A stretch of 64,000 bases of DNA from Anoxybacillus tepidamans PS2 (GCF_000620165.1 NZ_JHVN01000017.1:1-64000), one strand, 5' to 3'; shown: positions 35,523 to 43,564, counted from the first letter of the stretch. The notes: generated from the letters alone by a model not told the origin. A program made the numbers and translations.

Positions 35523-35733
35523 GACCTCTTCCCCCTTATCATTTACTGTGACCAATATGTATTGGTCTAATCAGCATTATAAGGGTTTTCATTCCAATAA
35601 TGTTCAAATTTACAATAAATATACAGAGAAATAACAAAACTTAAAACTAGATTTACTCAAGATTTTCTTTTTTTACATTTCGAAAATATAAGAAACTCTT
35701 ATAGATGTAGCGCAACTTCGTGATAAACTTTTA

Positions 35734-36276
35734 TTATCTAGTTTGTGGTGCCTTGCGCGGCCATATCGTATAGCTGAAACTCCAAAGAAAATCGCCGCAT
35801 AAAATAAGGGACCAAAAGAGCGTAACTTTGATTAGTTCCTTCGCTTTCATAAAATCGCCGACTAGCCAAATCATCAACAAGATGATCGCATTGCCGATCG
35901 CCCATGCGAACCAATGGCGATACCATCCTTGTCTCTCGTATTTGGCATGCGCTTTGCCGAATCGAGGCACATTCGCAGCAGGGCGTGAAATCTTCATAAC
36001 CCGCCGGACAAATTGATCATCTGCCCATTGAATGGCTCGACGCCCATACACAATAGAAATACCGATATAAACAGCTGCCAAAGCGTGAGTTAGTTGTGCC
36101 GTTTCCCCTCGCGATAAATCCATGATCGCGATAATAAGCAAAACGACGTCGGCCAAAATCGTGCAAAAAAAGAGCCATGCACTCGTCTTCTTCCACTTTA
36201 ACACGTATCTCGTAAACAATCCTGAAACAACGAACACCCAAAATAATAGTTCACAAATGACGATAAACCATCCCAC
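35734..36276 (-). CDS. Membrane protein, target of the adjacent TetR regulator (unknown function)
   Basis: The 180-residue protein has about five hydrophobic segments (CELLFWVFVVSGLFTRYVL, WLFFCTILADVVLLIIAIMD, HALAAVYIGISIVYG, and two near the C-terminus), with a cytosolic basic loop between helices 3 and 4. I recognise no family. It is divergent from the TetR gene, with a perfect 14-bp inverted repeat in the 80 bases between them, so the TetR protein very likely controls it. It may be an efflux or stress-related membrane protein, which is inference. Confidence 0.75.
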   Translation of the reverse strand: MGWFIVICELLFWVFVVSGLFTRYVLKWKKTSAWLFFCTILADVVLLIIAIMDLSRGETAQLTHALAAVYIGISIVYGRRAIQWADDQFVRRVMKISRPAANVPRFGKAHAKYERQGWYRHWFAWAIGNAIILLMIWLVGDFMKAKELIKVTLFWSLILCGDFLWSFSYTIWPRKAPQTR

Positions 36277-36298
36277 TATCGATCCCCTCTTTTTTAAT

Positions 36299-36331
36299 AC
36301 AACTGTGTTAAAAACAATTTAACACAGTTGT
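36299..36331. promoter_or_regulatory. TetR-type operator between divergent genes
   Basis: ACAACTGTGTTAAA (36299-36312) and TTTAACACAGTTGT (36318-36331) are perfect inverses around a 5-base centre. The site lies about 23 bases before the membrane protein gene and 25 before the TetR gene, suited to repress both. Confidence 0.8.
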
Positions 36332-36356
36332 GCTAAAAAATCAATGGTGATATAAT

Positions 36357-36953
36357 ATGTCCATGCCTAAAATAGTTGATCATGAAAAACAACGGAAAAG
36401 GATCGCTGAAGCAACTTGGAGAGTCATTATGCGGGATGGGCTGGAAAAAGCCACGGTCCGCCATATTGCTAAAGAAGCGGGAATTTCTGCCGGTTCATTG
36501 CGCCATTATTTTTCTTCCCAGTCTGAACTTTTAGCGTTTTCGATGCAGCTTGTCTCAGAACGGGTAAAAGAACGGATCGAAGCCATTCGGTTTTCCGGCC
36601 CGCCGCTTGACGGAATCAAACGCTTTCTTCTCGAACTTTTGCCTTTAACCGATGAAACAAGAAAAGAAATGGAGGTGTGGCTTGCTTTTACGCAAAAAGC
36701 GCTCTGGGATAAGGACCTTGATCCTCTAAGCGAACGCATGTACAACGAACTGCGCTCCGCCATCCAGCGCATGATCGAAACGTTGATCCAACTCGGTATC
36801 ACAAAACCAGATTTACCAGTTGATTTGGAAACGGAACGCCTTTATGCCCTAATTGATGGCTTAGCCATGCATGGCATTATGCAGCCAGAGCAGCTATCCC
36901 CAGAGCAAATCGAAGCTATCGTCGATTACCATTTGCGTTCGCTTTGTCAATAA
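36357..36953 (+). CDS. TetR/AcrR-family transcriptional regulator
   Basis: The N-terminal helix-turn-helix is complete: IAEATWRVIMRDGLEKATVRHIAKEAGISAGSLRHYFSSQSELL. The C-terminal part (about residues 65-190) is a BetI/PksA-like ligand-binding domain, with KRFLLELLPLTDETRKEMEVWLAFTQKAL resembling the TetR_C_6 family. It has 198 residues. The start ATG at 36357 is supported by the position relative to the operator; a second ATG six bases on is possible. It is followed by a clear terminator. Likely autoregulated through the divergent palindrome and controlling the membrane protein at 35734-36276. Confidence 0.93.
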   Translation: MSMPKIVDHEKQRKRIAEATWRVIMRDGLEKATVRHIAKEAGISAGSLRHYFSSQSELLAFSMQLVSERVKERIEAIRFSGPPLDGIKRFLLELLPLTDETRKEMEVWLAFTQKALWDKDLDPLSERMYNELRSAIQRMIETLIQLGITKPDLPVDLETERLYALIDGLAMHGIMQPEQLSPEQIEAIVDYHLRSLCQ

Positions 36954-36959
36954 AAACAA

Positions 36960-36992
36960 AAGGGATGTCCTAGTTTTTTCGGGACATCCCTT
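36960..36992 (+). terminator. Terminator of the TetR gene
   Basis: AAGGGATGTCC (36960-36970) pairs with GGACATCCCTT (36982-36992). The loop is T-rich. It starts six bases after the stop codon. Confidence 0.85.
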
Positions 36993-37173
36993 CGTCCAAT
37001 TTTAAAAGGGGCTTTTCTTCGTTCCAAATCGTTCGTTTTAACATATATTTCATACCTTCCTCTTCCAAGACAAGAAGTTCCTCTCAAAAGTGTAGGAATA
37101 ACACCGACATTAAAAGAACATGTCCGTTTAATGCACGATACAAAGCGTATCGAATTCAAGAACGACAACGGTT

Positions 37174-37677
37174 TCATCGCCCGTTTATATGTGCATGAAA
37201 GTTCGACTCGTTTTTGTATACGCGCAAGCTCGCCCATTTCCCTGGGGCATATCCTAAAACGCCGCCAAATGTGTTTAGCAAAATATCATCGATATCGAAA
37301 TTCCCCAACACAAATAATTGTTGAACAGTCTCGTAGGAAAGGCTTAAAAACATCGTAGCCAAAAGAACGGTTAGCCATGAAGGACACTTTTTCAAGCATA
37401 GCGGAAGGAAAAAGCCAAAAGGGATGAAACCAACGACGTTTCCTGCCACATTCTCCACCTTGATATCTAAATTCACATCCGCAAAAAACAGATAAAATGC
37501 AATCGTTTTGAAAGGCACGAAGTTGCTCGAATGCCAGTACGTTTCCCGGTTGCTAAGATGAAAATCGCTGATCGCTACGCCTTTAAACAACACCATTTTT
37601 GTTAATATAAGCAAATATGCAATGAATGACAAAATACAAACGCACCTAAAAAACTTCAACGTCAAATCCTCCACCAT
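37174..37677 (-). CDS. VanZ-family membrane protein
   Basis: VanZ-like proteins are four-helix membrane proteins of uncertain biochemical role; the founder raises teicoplanin resistance. The family core is present: NVAGNVVGFIPFGFFLPLC (the N-x-x-x-F-x-P-x-G-x-x-x-P pattern), followed by SLSYETVQQLFVLGNFDIDDILLNTFGGVLGY (E-x-x-Q and D-x-x-D-x-x-x-N-x-x-G). The C-terminus is a short basic tail. The length of 167 residues is normal. It stands alone, with convergent orientation to the TetR gene. Confidence 0.92.
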   Translation of the reverse strand: MVEDLTLKFFRCVCILSFIAYLLILTKMVLFKGVAISDFHLSNRETYWHSSNFVPFKTIAFYLFFADVNLDIKVENVAGNVVGFIPFGFFLPLCLKKCPSWLTVLLATMFLSLSYETVQQLFVLGNFDIDDILLNTFGGVLGYAPGKWASLRVYKNESNFHAHINGR

Positions 37678-37829
37678 ATTTTAGTCCATCATACCATTTT
37701 TGCTAATGGCACGTAACCTGTTTTCCTGTTTTGTAATCAAATTGAAAAGGACAAAGTCGATTCAAAACAATTGAGGATGCTCACTCGCTTACTATGGCCT
37801 TGTTTCTAAAACGTAGTAACGATCGAGTG

Positions 37830-37945
37830 TACGTGAAGCAAAGCAACATGTGGAATCGGCCGATGCGGTCGAATGGAATTACTCTGGAGAGAACGAGGCG
37901 CGGCGGCATTAGAACAGCAACAAGAGGTATTGCGCCGAGGATGTT
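37830..37945 (+). pseudogene. Possible decayed fragment of an alpha-carbonic anhydrase
   Basis: In one plus frame, HVESADAVEWNYSGENEARRH, TAG, then NSNKRYCAED can be read. W-x-Y-x-G followed by H-(W)-x-x-L and a basic/aromatic stretch is the usual start of mature alpha-carbonic anhydrases, with the conserved HW reading H-stop here. The match is short and has a stop codon, so it would be debris only. The surrounding 37680-37947 holds no intact gene. Confidence 0.25.
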
Positions 37946-37947
37946 TA

Positions 37948-38334
37948 TCAAATAAAAACACCATAAACAATCCCTAAAATCGCAAGGGCGAAACGCTTAT
38001 AGTATCCGATCTTCAGTTGTTTGCGAGCCATCCAATCTTTTAAAAAATAATGAATACTCTCAATAGCTCCGGTTATAGCCAAGCTTGGAAAAAAGATATG
38101 CCCCAGGGCTTCCAAGTGGGTGCCTTTAATGATGATCGGGCATGCTATAGAGGTAAAAGTTACGGGGAGAAGCTTGAAAAAATCAGCATCCAACTCTCGT
38201 AAAACATGTTGAATCGTAACACTCTCTTGTTCAATGACGCTGGTAAATCGAAGCGAGTTTTTAAGCTGAACGAGCCCCGCCGCAAGCACTAGAAAACTAC
38301 ATAATAACTCGATGATTACAGTAATACCATTCAT
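37948..38334 (-). CDS. Small membrane protein, unknown function
   Basis: The 128-residue protein has an N-terminal hydrophobic helix (VIIELLCSFLVLAAGLVQL), a central region, hydrophobic stretches around SLAITGAIESIHYFL, and a closing helix RFALAILGIVYGVFI. The start ATG is preceded by GGGGGAG. No named family is recognised. It lies at the left border of the accessory region that contains the CRISPR array. Confidence 0.55.
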   Translation of the reverse strand: MNGITVIIELLCSFLVLAAGLVQLKNSLRFTSVIEQESVTIQHVLRELDADFFKLLPVTFTSIACPIIIKGTHLEALGHIFFPSLAITGAIESIHYFLKDWMARKQLKIGYYKRFALAILGIVYGVFI

Positions 38335-38478
38335 AATTGCTCCCCCAAGCCCGAACGTTTCGGCTATTCATCGTTACATCAATATTTGAAACAGCGAAAA
38401 TCATTGGGAAGTTTCAGGTTCTAATCCTTAAGATAACAACGCAGCAACCCCAGAAATGAAGTTGCTTCACACATCAAT

Positions 38479-38706
38479 GTTTCAGTTCCTCATAGGTACG
38501 ATAAAAACTTACCAAAAATTCGTAGTTGATCGCTTTATAGCGAGTTTCAATTCCTCATAGGTACGATAAAAACCAGGGATGCATTACGCCAGCGGACACA
38601 GGAAATTTAGTTTCAATTCCTCATAGGTACGATAAAAACTCTGGAATCGTTAGGAACTTCTTCTCTTCCTTCGCTTGTTTCAATTCCTCATAGGTACGAT
38701 AAAAAC
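38479..38706 (-). CRISPR. Orphan CRISPR array with four repeats and three spacers
   Basis: Four 30-bp repeats at 38479-38508, 38544-38573, 38610-38639 and 38677-38706 (plus strand GTTTCAATTCC...GATAAAAAC), with spacers of 35, 36 and 37 bases. Read on the minus strand each repeat ends ATTGAAAC, the usual 3' handle for type I-B/III repeats, so transcription is probably towards lower coordinates. The first repeat (38479) differs by one base (ACTGAAAC at the 3' end), as expected for the terminal repeat. No cas gene is in the window. Confidence 0.93.
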
Positions 38707-38929
38707 CAAAAAAGCACTGATAAATGAGCATTTTGCTTATTTGGAGCAATTCGTCGATTTTATTATATCGAAACCCATATTTTAGCGCAATGCCTTGCCG
38801 GGCGGCGGTTTCGTAAAAAGGCAATATGTCGTCGATCCCTGGGAGTTTTTGCACGATTGGCGATCGACGACTGTACTTGGTCGCCATTTGTTGCTGATGA
38901 TGAAATTTCAAATAGTTGCTGTTATCCAT
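38621..38929 (-). CDS. Open frame running into the CRISPR array, unknown function
   Basis: The frame starts at ATG 38929 and codes MDNSNYLKFHHQQQMATKYS, then KLPGIDDILPFYETAARQG and KYGFRYNKIDELLQISK. It then passes into the last repeat and spacer 3 (GFYRTYEELKQ is repeat sequence). The first 70 or so residues have the look of a real protein, but no family is recognised. The region should hold the leader of the array, so the gene may have been disrupted by or placed against it. It may be a fragment. Confidence 0.35.
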   Translation of the reverse strand: MDNSNYLKFHHQQQMATKYSRRSPIVQKLPGIDDILPFYETAARQGIALKYGFRYNKIDELLQISKMLIYQCFFGFYRTYEELKQAKEEKKFLTIPEFLSYL

Positions 38930-38967
38930 CTACCTACTACAACAACGAGGGTATTTTTCCGACACCG

Positions 38968-39198
38968 CTAGCCACGCAATGTCGTATATTCTTTAATTAT
39001 TTCCACCATTTCCTTAAACGAATAACGATGGTTGACAATATCGACTACAAATTCAATGGGGGCCTTCGTCAGCATATTCAAATCATACCCGTTGTATTTT
39101 ATAAATTGCATAAAAGCGACAAAAGCCGTTCTTTTATTTGCATTGTAGAAACCATGGTGTTTAGCTAACGATTCTCACAACGCTACCGCTTTTTCGTA
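38968..39198 (-). pseudogene. doc: Doc/Fic-type toxin remnant with internal stop
   Basis: In one minus frame, YEKAVAL, TGA, ESLAKHHGFYNANKRTAFVAFM is read, then QFIKYNGYDLNM to the stop at 38968. The Doc active motif H-x-F-x-(D/A/N)-x-N-K-R is visible as HHGFYNANKRT, so the family call is good. A TGA at 39175-39177 interrupts the frame and no start or N-terminal part is recognisable upstream, so it is a decayed toxin. No Phd-like antitoxin gene is seen next to it. Confidence 0.75.
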
Positions 39199-39311
39199 CC
39201 CAAAACAAAGAAAACAGCAAAGTTTACAATCGTGTTAGCGTTTGAAGCACGGAATTAAAAATAATATAATAATAAATAATTGCCGAAAGGGCGGAAACAG
39301 GAGGGACGGCG

Positions 39312-39719
39312 ATGACGAAACAAATGGAACGGATCATAGTCGAAATGCTAACTGAAGCAGTCTCCCCTTATGTCATTTATTTGTTTGGTTCAGCGGTGAC
39401 CGGGCACGTTCATCAAGAAAGCGATATCGATATTGCTTTTCTCAGCGACGAACGATCATTGGACCATTATGAACGATTTATGGTCGCACAACAACTGGCG
39501 GAACAGCTGCGGCGGGATGTCGATCTCATCGATTTGAAGCAAGCGAGCACCGTGCTTCAAGCGCAAGTCATAACAAGCGGCAAAGCCATCTATTGTGCGG
39601 ATGAACGGAAAAAAGCGGAGTACGAATGGCGGGCGTTGAAAATGTATGCGAAATTAAACGAGGAGCGTGCGGAAATTTTGCGAAACATTGCTGAAAGCGG
39701 GTCGGTTTATGAAAAATGA
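39312..39719 (+). CDS. mntA: MntA-type minimal nucleotidyltransferase antitoxin
   Basis: In MntA-HepT systems the nucleotidyltransferase blocks the HEPN RNase by AMPylating it. The catalytic loop is LFGSAVTGHVHQESDIDIAF (GSxxxGxxxxxSDxD), with the third acidic position in RRDVDLIDLKQAS. It has 135 residues. The start ATG follows AGGAGGGA. It overlaps the next gene by 11 bases, so they are coupled. Together with HepT it forms a type VII toxin-antitoxin pair, intact by inspection. Confidence 0.9.
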   Translation: MTKQMERIIVEMLTEAVSPYVIYLFGSAVTGHVHQESDIDIAFLSDERSLDHYERFMVAQQLAEQLRRDVDLIDLKQASTVLQAQVITSGKAIYCADERKKAEYEWRALKMYAKLNEERAEILRNIAESGSVYEK

Positions 39720-40116
39720 TGTTATCTTAAATAAAGTTAGTATTATTGAACGATGCATCAAACGCATTCACGAAGAATATGAAAATAATCCAAAACATCT
39801 TGAGAATTATACAAAGCAAGATTCGATCGTCCTCAATCTCCAACGGGCGTGTGAAGCGAGCATTGATCTTGCGATGCACATCGTCGCTCAAAAAAAGCTC
39901 GGCCTTCCACAAACGAGCCGAGACGCTTTTTCCCTATTAGAACAACATGGCATCATCCCTCCCTCTCTGTCGCAAAAAATGAAAGCAATGGTCGGATTCC
40001 GCAATATTGCCGTCCACGATTATCAAGAGTTGAACTTGATGATTTTGCAAAAAATACTCGATCACCACTTAACAGACTTTACCGAGTTTACAAAAACCAT
40101 TCTTCTTAGCGAATGA
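39709..40116 (+). CDS. hepT: HepT-type HEPN-domain RNase toxin
   Basis: HepT cleaves RNA through an R-x4-6-H motif. It is present near the C-terminus as FRNIAVHDYQEL, including the nearby tyrosine that is the AMPylation target in studied homologues. The helical body ACEASIDLAMHIVAQKKLGLPQTSRDAF is typical of DUF86. I use the ATG at 39709, inside the mntA stop region; an earlier in-frame ATG at 39667 lies deep in mntA. It has 135 residues. Confidence 0.9.
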   Translation: MKNDVILNKVSIIERCIKRIHEEYENNPKHLENYTKQDSIVLNLQRACEASIDLAMHIVAQKKLGLPQTSRDAFSLLEQHGIIPPSLSQKMKAMVGFRNIAVHDYQELNLMILQKILDHHLTDFTEFTKTILLSE

Positions 40117-40321
40117 CGAAAGCAGGCGGTGCCAATGCGTGCCGCCCTTATTATGACAGAAATCGGACGCATAACGCCTCCTCTACTTCAATTCTTTTTT
40201 CGATTCACCCGATCCTATTTGCCTTTTACTTCTTTTTCACCGCAGAAACGCATTTCATATCCATATGTTTCTATAAAAACAAAATTATAGTATAGTAAAC
40301 TCAAAAACTATGGAGGCCTGT

Positions 40322-41067
40322 ATGATGTTTTTCGACCAATCACCGTTTGAAGTTAAAGTCGAGTGGGGGCAGCGGAGCGAGGCGACATTGTCATCATCGT
40401 CGACGTCCTTAGCTTTTCCTCGACTGTCGTGACCGCCGTCGACTATGGCGCAGAGATTTATCCATATCCCCCGCCGATCAACGAGCATACAAAAGCATTT
40501 GCGGAATCAATCGGCGCCCAGATCGTATGGGGACGAGCGGAAGCCATCAAATACGGCGGGCACTCGTTGTCGCCACTCTCCTTTACGGAAGCCGATCGCG
40601 GACAAAAATTTGTCATGTGCTCGCTCAACGGTGCCGCATGCACGTGGATTGCGGCGAAAGTTCCAGCCCTTCTCATCGGTGGTCCACTTAACGCCTCCGC
40701 GGTCGCCGAAAAAGCGAATGCGTTGCGGGCAGCACTCGGCGCGAACATCACGGTCGTTCCGTGCGGGGAAACATGGCCAGACGCTTTAGAAAACGAAAAC
40801 AAACTGCGGCCCAGCATTGAAGACTACCTCGGGGCGGGGATGATTGTTTCAAAGCTTATCGGAAGCAAATCGCCGGAAGCGCAAGTGTGCGTCGGTGCCT
40901 ATCAATCTATAAAACATCAATGGCGCGATTTGATTTGGGACTCGATAAGCGGACGCGAATTGCGCAAGCGCGGATACGAACAAGACGTCCTCCACTGCGC
41001 GCAAATAGACGTCACGACAGCGGTGCCGATTCTTGAAGGAAATCGGTTTGTGAATGCGAATAGGTGA
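40322..41067 (+). pseudogene. comB: 2-phosphosulfolactate phosphatase (ComB family), frameshifted
   Basis: ComB removes phosphate from 2-phosphosulfolactate; in Bacillus related genes make spore sulfolactate. Frame 1 from ATG 40322/40325 (with GGAGG upstream) codes FFDQSPFEVKVEWG, the conserved start. Frame 2 continues AAERGDIVIIVDVLSFSSTVV, CSLNGAACTW, and onward to residue 235. The shift lies in a run of five G at 40365-40369; a sixth G would restore a normal protein. It may be a real mutation, a sequencing/assembly error, or a slippery site. All other family motifs are present. Confidence 0.85.
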
Positions 41068-41134
41068 GCGCTAGGCATGTGAACGGTTGGAAGCGGCTCG
41101 CCGACACCGATGCCATTGGCGGTAAAAAGAGAAT

Positions 41135-41161
41135 GGGCAGTCGGTGATAATCCGTCTGCCC
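41135..41161 (-). terminator. Terminator of the nucleotidyltransferase pair
   Basis: GGGCAGTCGG (41135-41144) pairs with CCGTCTGCCC (41152-41161), with a T-rich tail on the minus strand, 15 bases after the stop at 41176. Confidence 0.75.
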
Positions 41162-41175
41162 GCTCAACACATCCC

Positions 41176-41466
41176 TCATTTTTCATAAATCACCATTCCA
41201 TCGCGTTCGATTTGCCGCTCGATTTCTTGGTTCAACGAATCGCAAAATAGCACATCACATGAATATATGCCAACAATGTCGTCAATATCACTGATCACTT
41301 TCCACTTTTGCTTTCCCGTATAATCAATGCACAAATCGATATCGGAATTACGGCGCGCCGTATTTTTTGCGCGCGAGCCAAATAAAATGACTTTTTGAAT
41401 CTCTTTCTCGCTTTGAAAATACGCGATCAGGCGCTCAAAGACATTTTTGTTAATTCCATGTGTCAC
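41176..41466 (-). CDS. MNT-type nucleotidyltransferase (HI0073-like)
   Basis: The 96-residue protein has KVILFGSRAKNTARRNSDIDLCID, the GSxxxGxxxxxSDxD catalytic loop (here with NTARRNSD between), and a further acidic residue in YSCDVLFCDSL. It partners the HEPN-type protein encoded upstream, overlapping it by 17 bases. It is a second, distinct nucleotidyltransferase/HEPN pair, in opposite orientation to MntA-HepT. Whether it is a toxin-antitoxin is inferred from the family. Confidence 0.88.
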   Translation of the reverse strand: MTHGINKNVFERLIAYFQSEKEIQKVILFGSRAKNTARRNSDIDLCIDYTGKQKWKVISDIDDIVGIYSCDVLFCDSLNQEIERQIERDGMVIYEK

Positions 41467-41908
41467 GATCGATCACTTCTTCTTTAATATTTTGCAACAA
41501 TGCTTCGATTTGCTGAACGTATTGATCAACAATTTTTTGTTTGATCTGTTCATAATCCTCTTCATTATATACATGAGCCATTGCATTGCGCGAACTTAAT
41601 ATATCGTTCCATATATCGATATTTTCAATCCAGCCTTCTTTGAAAGCTTGCCGATAGCACGCTCTTGGGCTGTGCAATTCCAACCCGGACGCCTTGAAAA
41701 TCTTCGACAGCAGCTTCCAAAGCTGATCTTCGAGAATTTCATATTTTTTTACGATTGAATCTCGATATACTTCTTTCATTAATTCATCTTCCGCTGCCAC
41801 TTGTTGAGAAGCGGAAATGACGTTCTTTAAATGCAGCAATAAGCGAAACGCATATTGGTATGATAGAACAATCGATTCTTTATATTTGTCAAATAAGTCG
41901 CTCATCAA
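41450..41908 (-). CDS. HI0074-family nucleotidyltransferase-binding / HEPN-like protein
   Basis: HI0074 proteins form a complex with the HI0073-type nucleotidyltransferase. The 152-residue protein is helical: QYAFRLLLHLKNVISAS, KYEILEDQLWKLLSKIF, GLELHSPRACYRQAFKEGWI and SSRNAMAHVYNEEDYEQIK. The last carries R-x4-H (RNAMAH), the HEPN motif. The order, HEPN partner first and nucleotidyltransferase second, is the reverse of the nearby MntA-HepT unit. GGAGG precedes the start. Toxin activity is plausible but unproven. Confidence 0.88.
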   Translation of the reverse strand: MMSDLFDKYKESIVLSYQYAFRLLLHLKNVISASQQVAAEDELMKEVYRDSIVKKYEILEDQLWKLLSKIFKASGLELHSPRACYRQAFKEGWIENIDIWNDILSSRNAMAHVYNEEDYEQIKQKIVDQYVQQIEALLQNIKEEVIDRDTWN

Positions 41909-41926
41909 GGGCCTCCTTTTATAGCA

Positions 41927-42442
41927 TTATATTTCTTTATTTGCTATCATGCGTAGATATTCATACTCTTTGTCAAATGCTTCGTGCAGCCTTCCTTGTT
42001 CATATTGGGTTAAATAGTTCAACATTTGTTCAATTGTTGCAATTCTCATCGTTATAAACAGGTAGTCAGAAGCGTCAGGGTCATTTAATACGCTTTTGTA
42101 CTTTTCAAGTTCCAAAAAACGCTCCATCACTTCTTTAAATCCTCTAATAGACCTCTCCTCTTTGTAAAGAAAATCACGCTCAAATTCGGTGTCCTGCAAT
42201 TCCTGCTTATATTTACGAATCTGCTTGTCCCGTATTTTTTCAGCAAAATCAGCTTTTCTCTGAAGCGGTCCAAACCGAAATTTATTTCTCCACGCTAAAA
42301 ACGTGCTTTTAGGCACACCTAGCTCGTTAGCTCCTTCAGTGGGAACTACATCTCTTACTACGCAAAGTTCATACATAATCTCTTTTAACGGCCTACCGTA
42401 TTTTTTCTCTATGATTTCTTGATATTCTTTATTTGTCATCAT
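41927..42442 (-). CDS. Helix-turn-helix protein, unknown function
   Basis: The 171-residue protein has an N-terminal HTH-like segment (YGRPLKEIMYELCVVRDVVPTEGANELGVPKSTFLAWRNKF), resembling a small transposase-like or phage-type DNA-binding helix. It is followed by long charged helices (RKYKQELQDTEFERDFLYKEERS) suggestive of a coiled coil. No family is known to me. It lies 18 bases upstream of the HEPN/nucleotidyltransferase pair on the same strand, so it could regulate them or be their first gene. Confidence 0.65.
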   Translation of the reverse strand: MMTNKEYQEIIEKKYGRPLKEIMYELCVVRDVVPTEGANELGVPKSTFLAWRNKFRFGPLQRKADFAEKIRDKQIRKYKQELQDTEFERDFLYKEERSIRGFKEVMERFLELEKYKSVLNDPDASDYLFITMRIATIEQMLNYLTQYEQGRLHEAFDKEYEYLRMIANKEI

Positions 42443-43194
42443 TCAACCCCCATCCTTTTAAAGCAAAAATTGCTTTTCCCATTCAATCTGTTTGCTTTCA
42501 GTATATCTCATTTTGCTTAACAACGCGATTTTTCACAAAAATCACCATCAAGAATATAGTCCATCGATATTGTCACTGCGGGGAAATGAAAAGAGAAGTT
42601 TAATATCAATAGGAAATATTGCTACTATTCGTATCATCATTCAACACGACAGCAAAAACATTGAACAGAAAAAATCACAGACACATCTTTATAACTTGAT
42701 AATAAGCATTAAGATTAGACGCACCTGTGCATGAATCAATACTATGAAAAACGAACGCACCTTAATCATTGAGTTTTATAAAAGCGTCAATATAACCATT
42801 CAAAGTCTATGAACCTCCCCCACCTACACTTCGCTTAGAGGTGGGAGACTTCTCGGTGGATTATGTTAAACCAATTCCCTTAATGAACAATTATTACTAA
42901 TTTTCCCTTGTCCGTTTTCCGTACTTTTCAATCCTTTTTCATCATCATTTGATCACTTTCCAGTTTTCGTATTTCCTTTCTGAAAGTTGAGTTTGCGAAA
43001 ACGCCATTCCGATTCAATGCTGGATGTTCCATATGTTTCGCTCGGTACGTAATATTGTAACCATTATGTAGCGGCAATCTAGGTACCTTTTCAAATAAAA
43101 TTCAAAAATAATTGTATAACAGATATTGATTTTTATATTCTGTTATAATACAATACAATTAACAACACATTCACTATATTAGGAGGTTATAAAC
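42443..43194. other. Gene-poor AT-rich stretch
   Basis: No gene is seen. It contains the variant A hairpin element at 42810-42865 and, near the right end, a -10-like TATAAT (43144-43149) and AGGAGG before yhfH. A plus-strand frame at 42492-42734 has no ribosome binding site or family. Confidence 0.5.
42810..42865 (-). repeat. Hairpin element, variant A, copy 5
   Basis: The minus strand reads GGTTTAA, CATAATCCACCGAGAAG, stem CTCCCACCTC / GTAGGTGGGGGAG, ending GGTTCA. It is the best-conserved copy, stem and flank together, and lies in a gene-free stretch. Confidence 0.75.
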
Positions 43195-43323
43195 ATGCTA
43201 TCTTTAGAGTTTTATCGCAACTTGCCGCCGAAGCAGTGCCGGGAATGCGGCGAAGAAATTGTGGAGCAGCATGAATCCTATTTATACGAGTGCGAAAAAT
43301 GCATAGGACGCCATGAAGAATAA
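43195..43323 (+). CDS. yhfH: YhfH-family small zinc-finger protein
   Basis: The 42-residue protein reads MLSLEFYRNLPPKQCRECG...HESYLYECEKC. Two CxxC pairs, FYRNLPPK and the closing YxxxCxxC are the pattern of the YhfH family of Bacillus. The pairs probably bind zinc. AGGAGG lies eight bases before the ATG. Its role is unknown. It is too short for most automatic gene callers. Confidence 0.8.
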   Translation: MLSLEFYRNLPPKQCRECGEEIVEQHESYLYECEKCIGRHEE

Positions 43324-43390
43324 TGAACGCGATCTTACAAGTCAATTCCTACTAGACGAGCAACAGGCGATGTAACAGGAGGCGAATGTA

Positions 43391-43522
43391 ATGGAAATGT
43401 ACGCACAAGCTTATCAACGATACGTAGAAAAATGTGAAGAATTCGGAATCAAAGCGATTGACCCAATCGAATTTATCCGCAACTTAACGCCAGAGCAAGT
43501 CGAAAATATGTTGAATACCTGA
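43391..43522 (+). CDS. Small protein, 43 residues, unknown function
   Basis: ATG 43391 has AGGAGG eight bases upstream. The product, starting MEMYAQAYQRYVEKCEEFG and ending IRNLTPEQVENMLNT, is a compact helical, acidic protein. It follows yhfH by 67 bases and precedes a strong terminator, so the two are likely co-transcribed. No known family. Confidence 0.6.
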   Translation: MEMYAQAYQRYVEKCEEFGIKAIDPIEFIRNLTPEQVENMLNT

Positions 43523-43564
43523 AATGGAGCGGAAACATGGATACGGTCCTTTCTGTAGATTTAT

